64,000 nt of DNA from Actinomycetota bacterium (GTDB lineage: Bacteria; Actinomycetota; UBA4738; HRBIN12). How positions within the stretch are numbered: the first letter of the stretch is position 1; each line of letters opens with the position of its first letter. The translations under genes and the position numbers were made by a program. Shown one piece after another: positions 58,760 through 64,000 of this stretch. The stretch spans positions 62,001 through 126,000 of the forward strand of contig BPGL01000002.1 in NCBI GenBank assembly GCA_026003015.1, read 5' to 3'. Below the pieces are notes generated by a model. It did no database searches and was not told the origin of the DNA. It saw only the letters and a program-made list of their open reading frames with translations.

Positions 58760-59995
58760 ATGACGCTCTTCGAGGCCGTCCAGGGCTACGTCGACCAGGC
58801 CGCGGACCGCCTCGGGCTCGACGCGAGCGTCCGGGAGGTCCTGTCCCGGCACCGCCGGGAGGTCGCCGTGTCGGTCCGCGTGCCGATGGACGACGGCAGC
58901 GTGCGCGTGTTCCCCGGCTGGCGGATCCAGCACAACGGCGCCCGCGGCCCCTACAAGGGCGGCCTGCGGTTCCACCCCAACGCCTCCCTGGACGAGTTCC
59001 GCTGCTTCTCGTCCCTCATGACGTGGAAGACGGCGCTGCTCGACGTGCCGTTCGGAGGGGCCAAGGGCGGGGTGCGCGTGGATCCGAAGGCGCTGTCGGA
59101 ACGCGAGCTCGAGCGGCTCTGCCGCGGGTTCCTCGCGGCGATCGAGATGGTCATCGGCCCGGAGCGCGACATCCCCGCGCCGGACGTGAACACCGGGCCC
59201 CGAGAGATGGCCTGGATGCTCGACGAGTACTCCCAGCGTCACGGCGAGACCCCCGCGGTGATCACGGGCAAGCCCGTGGGGCTCGGCGGCTCTCTCGGCC
59301 GCGACGCCGCGACCGGACGCGGCGCGCTGATGTGCCTGGACCGCATCGTCCACCACCGGGGCTGGAGCCGAGAGCGGATCAGCATCGCGGTCGAGGGCTA
59401 CGGCAACGCCGGGTCGTGGTTCGCGATCCTCGCGCACCAGGCGGGGTACCGGATCGTCGCGGTCAGCGACTCACGGGGCGCCGTGTGGAACCCCGAGGGC
59501 CTCCACCCGCGGGAGATCCTCGCGCACAAACGCGAGACGGGCAGCGTCGTCGACGCCAAGCACGCCGAGACGATCGAGCGCGAGGATTTGTTCGGGCTCG
59601 ACTGCGAGGTCCTCGTGCCGGCCGCGCTGGAGGAGTCGATCTCCGCCGCCAACGTCGAGCGGATCCGCGCGAACCTCATCCTGGAGGTCGCCAACCACCC
59701 GGTCACCCCCGACGCGGACCGACGCCTCGCCGACCGCGGCATCACGGTCGTGCCCGACATCCTCGGCAGCGCCGGCGGCGTGACCGTGAGCTACCTCGAG
59801 TGGGTCCAGAACCACCAGCACGCACGCTGGCCCGAGGACAAGGTGAACCAGCGCCTGCAGGCGCTCATGGAGGCCGCGGTCGACGCGGTGCTCGACCGGG
59901 CGAACCGCAGCGCGATCAGCCTGCGGGCCGCCGCCTACGAGATCGCCGTCGAGCGCGTTGCCGAGGCCGGGCGTCTGCGCGGCTGGTACCCCTAG
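58760..59995 (+). CDS. gdhA: Glutamate dehydrogenase (Glu/Leu/Phe/Val dehydrogenase family)
   Basis: Interconverts glutamate and 2-oxoglutarate plus ammonia; 411 residues, the hexameric short form. Substrate-binding Lys residues are in NGARGPYKGGLRFHP and LLDVPFGGAKGGVRVDP. The ERDIPAPDVNTGPREMAWM segment follows, then the Rossmann fold ISIAVEGYGNAGSWFAILA. ITGKPVGLGGSLGRDAATG is typical of the family. It could prefer another amino acid, but the glutamate-type blocks are complete. Its TAG stop shares the CTAG with the convergent dehydrogenase stop. Confidence 0.93.
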   Translation: MTLFEAVQGYVDQAADRLGLDASVREVLSRHRREVAVSVRVPMDDGSVRVFPGWRIQHNGARGPYKGGLRFHPNASLDEFRCFSSLMTWKTALLDVPFGGAKGGVRVDPKALSERELERLCRGFLAAIEMVIGPERDIPAPDVNTGPREMAWMLDEYSQRHGETPAVITGKPVGLGGSLGRDAATGRGALMCLDRIVHHRGWSRERISIAVEGYGNAGSWFAILAHQAGYRIVAVSDSRGAVWNPEGLHPREILAHKRETGSVVDAKHAETIEREDLFGLDCEVLVPAALEESISAANVERIRANLILEVANHPVTPDADRRLADRGITVVPDILGSAGGVTVSYLEWVQNHQHARWPEDKVNQRLQALMEAAVDAVLDRANRSAISLRAAAYEIAVERVAEAGRLRGWYP

Positions 59996-62325
59996 CGGCC
60001 ACCGGCCTCCCGGATCGCGCGAAGCACCCGTTCCGGGGTGCAGGGCAGGTCGACGTGGCGAACGCCGAGGTGCGCGAGCGCGTCGACGACCGCGTTGTGC
60101 ACGGCCGGCGTCGAGCCGATCGCGCCCGACTCGCCGATCCCCTTCGCGCCCAAGGGGTTCAGCGACGTCGGCGTCTCGGTCGTCGCGACCTCGAAGCTCG
60201 GTAGATCGGCCGCCGAGGGGATCGCGTAGGTGGCGAGCGTCGAGGTGAGCGGCGTTCCGCCGTCGTCGTAGCGGACCTCCTCGAACAGCGCCTGCGCGAT
60301 GCCCTGGCCGATCCCGCCGTGCTGCTGACCGCGCACGAGGACCGGGTTCAGGACCCGGCCGCAGTCGTCGACGGCGACGTGGCGCAGGGGCACCACCCGA
60401 CCCGTCTCCACGTCGACCTCCACCACGGACACGTGCGTCCCGAAGGGGAACGTCGAGCCGGGCTCCCGGTACACGCCCCTGGCGCGCAGCCCGTCGTCCA
60501 GCCAGTCGGGTCGGCGCGCCGGGTCGCCGGCGATCGCGGCCAGCTCCTCCCACCGCAGACGGCGACCCGGCGCGCCGACGACCCAGAACCCCTCCTCGCC
60601 CGGCCCGGCGAGATCGGCCTCGTCGACCTCCAGCACCGCGGCGGCCAGGCGCCGCGCCAGCGCGACGACCTCCCGCGCCCGCTCGTGGACCGAGGAGCCA
60701 CCGGCCTGCAGCGACCGCGAGCCCCACGTGCCGTCCCCCCTTGCCACCAGCGCGGTATCGCTGTGCACCACGCGGATGCGGTCGATTGGGATCGCGAGCA
60801 CCCCGCTGGCCACCTGCGCGAACGCGGTCTCGTGACCCTGTCCGTGGGAGGAGGTCCCGACGAGCACGGTCGCGCCGCCGTCGGGGTCGATCCGCACCTC
60901 GGCGAACTCCTTCGAGGAGAACGACGTGATCTCCACGTAGGTCGCCACGCCGATCCCCAACGCGGTCGACCCGCCTCGGCTCCGCCGCTCGGCCTGCTGC
61001 CGCCGCAGGGCCTCGTACCCACAGACCCGCAGCGCCTCGTCCAGGCTGCGTCGGTACTCGCCGGAGTCGTACGTGAGCCCGGTCGGGGTCCGGTACGGGA
61101 ACGCCTCGGCGGCGATCAGGTTCCGCCGGCGCAGCTCCACGGGATCGAGGTCGAGCTCTCGTGCGAGCAGATCCACCGCTCGCTCCAGCAGCGCCGTCGC
61201 CTCCGGACGGCCGGCGCCGCGGTAGGGCCCGATCGGCGTCGTCGTCGTCACCACGCTCCGTCCCCGGTAGGCGATCCGCTCGATCGCGTAGGGGCCGGCG
61301 AGCATCTCGCCCGTCGTCGTCGGCAGGTAGGCCCCGATCGGGTAGGCGCCCATGTCGGCGAGCAGATCGGCGCGGATCCCGACGATGGACCCGTCGCGGC
61401 GGGCGCCGATCTCGACCCGGTGCACCTGCGCGCGGCCGTGCGTGAGACCCACCATCGACTCGCTGCGGGTCTCGGACCACCGGACGATCCGCCCCAGCCG
61501 GCGAGCGAGGGCGGCGACCACGAGGTACTCGGGGTAGACCTGGAGCTTGGCTCCGAACCCGCCACCGACGTCCGGCGCGATGACCCGCAGCTCCTCCCGC
61601 CCGACGCCGAGCACCTCCGCGAGATCGTCGCGCACGTCGAACGGCACCTGCGTGGAGACCCACGCGGTCCAGGGCTCCGTCCCGGTCGGCGGAACGACCG
61701 CGATCCCGTTCGGCTCCATCGGCACCGGGGCGAGCCGCTGGTTCTCGAACCGGGCCCGCACGACGACGTCGGCCCCGGCCAGCACGTCCTCGTCCCAGGC
61801 GTGCTCGAACGCGTGAGCGACGTTCGTGCCGGCCTCCGGGAACAGCAGCGGCGCCCCGTCAGCGGCCGCCCGCTCCGGATCGACGACGGCCTCCAGGGGC
61901 TCCGCGTCGAGCTGCACGAGCTCGGCCGCGTCCAGGGCGCGGGCCAGCGACTCGGCGACGACGACCGCGTAAGCCTCGCCGGCGAAGCGGACCCGCTCGC
62001 GCGCCAGGGGGTGACGCCCCCAGGTCTCGGCGAGACCGCCTGCCGAGGGGGTCTCGACGTTGCCGGCCGGCGGCATCGGGGCCAGCCCCAGCTCCTCGGC
62101 GGTCACGACGGCGACGACGCCGGGGGACCGGCGGGCGAGCTCGAGCCCCTCGATGCCCCGAACCTCGGCGTGCGGCATGATGGAGCGACAGAACACGGCC
62201 CGGAGCGCCCCCGGGAGCTCGACAGCCTCGAGGTAGCGGCCCCGGCCGCGCAGGAACCTCGGGTCCTCGGTCCGCAGGGGCGCCGTCCCGAACGCCGACG
62301 GTGACGGTGCTCTCACGCGGGTCAT
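59992..62325 (-). CDS. Molybdopterin-binding large subunit of a xanthine/CO-dehydrogenase-family enzyme (form II-like)
   Basis: A 777-residue molybdenum hydroxylase large subunit. FGTAPLRTEDPRFLRGRGRY begins the fold; IAPDVGGGFGAKLQVYPEYL, PIGPYRGAGRPEATALLERA, GTSSHGQGHETAFAQVASG and the C-terminal NPLGAKGIGESGAIGSTPAV are cofactor blocks. The active-site loop reads YRGAGR, like form II CoxL-type enzymes, not the CSFR loop of true CO dehydrogenase. The usual FAD and 2Fe-2S subunit genes are not adjacent, so it either works with subunits encoded elsewhere or has an unusual makeup. ATG 62325 follows GGGAGC. Electron donor unknown. Confidence 0.92.
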   Translation of the reverse strand: MTRVRAPSPSAFGTAPLRTEDPRFLRGRGRYLEAVELPGALRAVFCRSIMPHAEVRGIEGLELARRSPGVVAVVTAEELGLAPMPPAGNVETPSAGGLAETWGRHPLARERVRFAGEAYAVVVAESLARALDAAELVQLDAEPLEAVVDPERAAADGAPLLFPEAGTNVAHAFEHAWDEDVLAGADVVVRARFENQRLAPVPMEPNGIAVVPPTGTEPWTAWVSTQVPFDVRDDLAEVLGVGREELRVIAPDVGGGFGAKLQVYPEYLVVAALARRLGRIVRWSETRSESMVGLTHGRAQVHRVEIGARRDGSIVGIRADLLADMGAYPIGAYLPTTTGEMLAGPYAIERIAYRGRSVVTTTTPIGPYRGAGRPEATALLERAVDLLARELDLDPVELRRRNLIAAEAFPYRTPTGLTYDSGEYRRSLDEALRVCGYEALRRQQAERRSRGGSTALGIGVATYVEITSFSSKEFAEVRIDPDGGATVLVGTSSHGQGHETAFAQVASGVLAIPIDRIRVVHSDTALVARGDGTWGSRSLQAGGSSVHERAREVVALARRLAAAVLEVDEADLAGPGEEGFWVVGAPGRRLRWEELAAIAGDPARRPDWLDDGLRARGVYREPGSTFPFGTHVSVVEVDVETGRVVPLRHVAVDDCGRVLNPVLVRGQQHGGIGQGIAQALFEEVRYDDGGTPLTSTLATYAIPSAADLPSFEVATTETPTSLNPLGAKGIGESGAIGSTPAVHNAVVDALAHLGVRHVDLPCTPERVLRAIREAGGR

Positions 62326-62370
62326 GCTCCCACAGACGCGCTTCGGCCCCGGAAGCGGAAGGAGTCGTGC

Positions 62371-63531
62371 ATGAGCGCCACCGCCCCCCGTCCCCATGTG
62401 AGCCGTCGGGCAGCGGGACGGGCCCGGCGCGCCGCCGTCGGGCTCGTCGTCCTCGGCGTGCTGGCCGCCGCGACGGGCGAGGCCGCGGCCTCCCCACCGG
62501 GCTCGCAGCGACTCGCCCGGCGGGTGCGCGTCGTCCCGGTGGCCACCGATCTGGCGAGCCCCTCGGGCTTCACGTTCGACCCCGCCGGCCGGATCTGGTA
62601 CCTGGAGCGGCTGACCGGCCGGGTCCGGATCCTCGACCGCGCGACGGGCCGGGACCGCGTGTTCTTCCGCGTGACGAAGGTGAACGGCGCCGGCGAGCGC
62701 GGCGCCCTCGGGATCGCGCTGCACCCGGACTTCCCGAGCGAGCCGTTCGTCTACGTCTACGCCACGCGCCGCCAGGACGGGCGCCTGTGGAACCAGGTCC
62801 TGCGGATCCGCGCCGCCGGGGACCGGGGCGTCGGGTTCCGGGTGCTCCTGCGCTCGCCGGTGGGGGCGGCGTCGAACCACAACGGCGGCCGCATCCTCGT
62901 GGGCCCCGACCGCCGGCTCTGGATCTTCGACGGGGACAACGCGAACCCCGCAACGGCCCAGGACCTGTCCAACGAGCTGCGGGGCAAGATGCTTCGGATC
63001 GACCTCGACGGCTCGGTCCCCGCGTCCAACCCCTTCGGCACCCCCGTGTGGTCCTACGGGCACCGCAACGCCTTCGGCTTCGCGTTCGACCCCTGGACGG
63101 GGCGCCTGTGGCAGACGGAGAACGGACCGACGTGCAACGACGAGATCAACCGGATCGTGCGCGGCGGCAACTTCGCCTGGGGGCCGAGCTGGCGGTGCTC
63201 CTCACCGCCGACGATCCAGGACACGAACCGGGACGGGCCTCGACCCCGGCGCTTGCCGAAGTGGCGGTTCCCGAGCCCGATCGGGATCACCGGCGTCGTT
63301 TTCTGCGATCGCTGTGGCCTGGGCGCCCGCCGACACGGGGACCTGCTGTTCGGCGCGGTGAACGACGGACGCGTGCGCGCGCTCGACCTCGACGACGGGC
63401 GCCGGCGGCTCGTCGGCGGCGTCCGGGTGCTCGCGACCGCCCCCAGCGGCATCCACTCCATGGAGGTCGCCCCGAACGGGCGGATCTTCCTGAGCACCGC
63501 CCGGGGGATCTATCGGCTCGTCAGCCCCTGA
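62371..63531 (+). CDS. Secreted PQQ-dependent sugar dehydrogenase-like protein (glucose/sorbosone dehydrogenase fold)
   Basis: A 386-residue exported six-bladed beta-propeller. The basic, twin-Arg-containing N-terminus (SRRAAGRARRAAVGLVVLGV) leads to a signal-like core and an Ala-x-Ala site. The fold shows ASPSGFTFDPAGRIWYLERL, GERGALGIALHPDFPSEPFV, ASNHNGGRILVGPDRRLWI, VWSYGHRNAFGFAFDP and LWQTENGPTCNDEINRI. These match the soluble aldose dehydrogenase (GSDH) family, including the His contacting PQQ. A Cys pair near VVFCDRCGLG could form a disulfide. ATG 62371 follows GGAAGGAG. No PQQ-synthesis genes are in the window; several homologues use other ligands. Confidence 0.9.
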   Translation: MSATAPRPHVSRRAAGRARRAAVGLVVLGVLAAATGEAAASPPGSQRLARRVRVVPVATDLASPSGFTFDPAGRIWYLERLTGRVRILDRATGRDRVFFRVTKVNGAGERGALGIALHPDFPSEPFVYVYATRRQDGRLWNQVLRIRAAGDRGVGFRVLLRSPVGAASNHNGGRILVGPDRRLWIFDGDNANPATAQDLSNELRGKMLRIDLDGSVPASNPFGTPVWSYGHRNAFGFAFDPWTGRLWQTENGPTCNDEINRIVRGGNFAWGPSWRCSSPPTIQDTNRDGPRPRRLPKWRFPSPIGITGVVFCDRCGLGARRHGDLLFGAVNDGRVRALDLDDGRRRLVGGVRVLATAPSGIHSMEVAPNGRIFLSTARGIYRLVSP

Positions 63532-63577
63532 ACGTCGGCCCTGAACGTCGGGATGGCGCGGGCCCGGCCCACCGCGG

Positions 63578-63583
63578 TAGGCT
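63578..63583 (+). promoter_or_regulatory. -10 box (TAGGCT) of the proline-rich mini-protein
   Basis: TAGGCT lies 50 bases before GTG 63634. The leader holds GGAGGT at 63621-63626, so this gene uses a conventional ribosome-binding site. Confidence 0.45.
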
Positions 63584-63633
63584 CGCGACAACCAGGGTCG
63601 ACGAGCGGGACCCTCTCCCCGGAGGTGAACCTC

Positions 63634-63783
63634 GTGAACATCGGTCAACCCAGGCGGATCATCGAGATCGTGCCGGAGGAACTGCCTCTGCCCGACCCGA
63701 CGGTTCCGATGCCCGAACCCGGCCACGCGCCCGTCGAGCCGGTGCCCGAACCGCTCCGACCGGCGGAGCCGCGCAGCCCGTGA
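63634..63783 (+). CDS. Proline-rich mini-protein, 49 residues
   Basis: GTG 63634 is 7 bases after GGAGGT. The product starts NIGQPRRIIEIVPEELPLPD and then becomes a Pro/Glu-rich tail of PxPEP units (PMPEPGHAPVEPVPEPLRPA). I recall similar short IIEIVPEELPLP-type ORFs in other high-GC Actinobacteria, but no function. The stop overlaps the next gene (GTGA), so the two are translationally coupled and probably functionally linked. There is no signal peptide or membrane helix. The longer frame from 63553 lacks a ribosome-binding site. Confidence 0.6.
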   Translation: MNIGQPRRIIEIVPEELPLPDPTVPMPEPGHAPVEPVPEPLRPAEPRSP

Positions 63784-64000
63784 GCGGGACCGTGGGCGAT
63801 CGCACCTCCCTCGCCCGGCACCTCACCACCGACGTCTCGACCGAGCCCGTGCTCGCCTGGCGGACCTGGGCGCTGTCGGGGCGGCGCGACGGGACCGACC
63901 TGCTGCTGCGGCCCGTGGCCGGCCGTTCGCGTCCGTGGCGACCGCGGGAGCCCGCCGAGGCCGCCTGCAAGCACGCCCGCCTGCACGCCGCCCCGAACGT
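63780..64000 (+). CDS. Hypothetical protein, N-terminal part (3' truncated by window edge)
   Basis: The frame opens with GTG 63780, overlapping the mini-protein stop, and runs to the window end (73 residues seen). It contains LAWRTWALSGRRDGTDLLLR, WRPREPAEAACKHARLHAAP. The W-R-x-W start and A-C-x-x-x-H-x-A-P pattern resemble a small uncharacterised actinobacterial family that continues with a Cys/Gly-rich segment. That part is outside the window. I cannot assign a function. Confidence 0.55.
   Translation, partial: MSGTVGDRTSLARHLTTDVSTEPVLAWRTWALSGRRDGTDLLLRPVAGRSRPWRPREPAEAACKHARLHAAPN

Noticed and set aside
59992-62325. Considered an aerobic CO dehydrogenase large subunit (CoxL form I)
   Set aside because: The active-site loop is YRGAGR, not the CSFR loop, and no coxM or coxS is adjacent.
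63526-63551. 13-bp tandem duplication CCCTGAACGTCGG spanning the stop of the sugar dehydrogenase gene
   Set aside because: It duplicates only the stop-codon context and has no evident role; probably slippage.

Overview
The window is G+C-rich, densely packed chromosomal DNA with no phage, IS or CRISPR content. The gene complement points to an uncultured, probably deep-branching member of the Actinomycetota. Evidence for this is the actinobacterial FhaA-FhaB-PstP-RodA-PbpA-PknB locus, a CrgA cell-division protein, the coproporphyrin-dependent heme route ending in HemQ, an APS-reductase sulfate operon preceded by a poly-cysteine leader peptide, and many genes with an actinobacterial TAnnnT -10 box only 6-12 bases before the start codon (apparent leaderless mRNAs). 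No rRNA or phylogenetic marker is present that would fix a class.

Layout. 1-10.1 kb: tetrapyrrole genes (end of hemL, hemB, then on the minus strand hemE-hemH-hemY-hemQ), with a PAS protein, msrA, a double CDGSH protein, a UvrD-type helicase and a HAD hydrolase between them. 10.1-15.5 kb: sensory genes (response regulator, GAF membrane protein, six-PAS protein), a secreted five-repeat protein and tRNA-Ser. 15.5-19.8 kb (minus strand): serS, bactofilin, a DUF4446 protein, an ABC-2 exporter and tRNA-Leu. 19.9-28.3 kb: the Ser/Thr-kinase and peptidoglycan locus, with a duplicated ThyX-like gene after pknB. 28.3-34.7 kb: hisD-C-B-H-A-F-I-G. 34.7-38.2 kb: a TPP riboswitch controlling thiamine pyrophosphokinase and a thiamine ABC importer without its ATPase. 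38.2-41.6 kb: isocitrate lyase behind a putative leader-peptide attenuator, proline dehydrogenase and a DapA-family lyase. 41.6-47.6 kb: an MBL-rhodanese protein divergent from the sulfate-assimilation operon (leader peptide, sulfite reductase, zinc-ribbon peptide, APS reductase, siroheme genes). 47.4-55.7 kb: HAD, acyl-CoA ligase, a heterodimeric ABC exporter and a penicillin-acylase-type amidase. 55.7-64 kb: secreted trypsin-like protease, Tat lipoprotein phosphoesterase, crgA, glutamate dehydrogenase, an orphan molybdopterin dehydrogenase subunit, a PQQ-type sugar dehydrogenase and a truncated final gene.

The genes form tight co-directional units with 1-4 base start/stop overlaps (ATGA, GTGA, TGATG). 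The heme genes hemE to hemQ, the his genes and the sulfur genes each form a near-complete pathway block. Three conserved genes (hemH, the six-PAS gene, hisD) are each broken by a single +1 frameshift. Two of the three lie in G/C homopolymers, so sequence error is the likeliest cause. The most interesting regulatory signals are two short leader ORFs followed by GC-rich hairpins. One, before sulfite reductase, has a Cys-Cys pair. The other, before isocitrate lyase, is Ser-rich and is followed by a hairpin and T-rich tract resembling a terminator.
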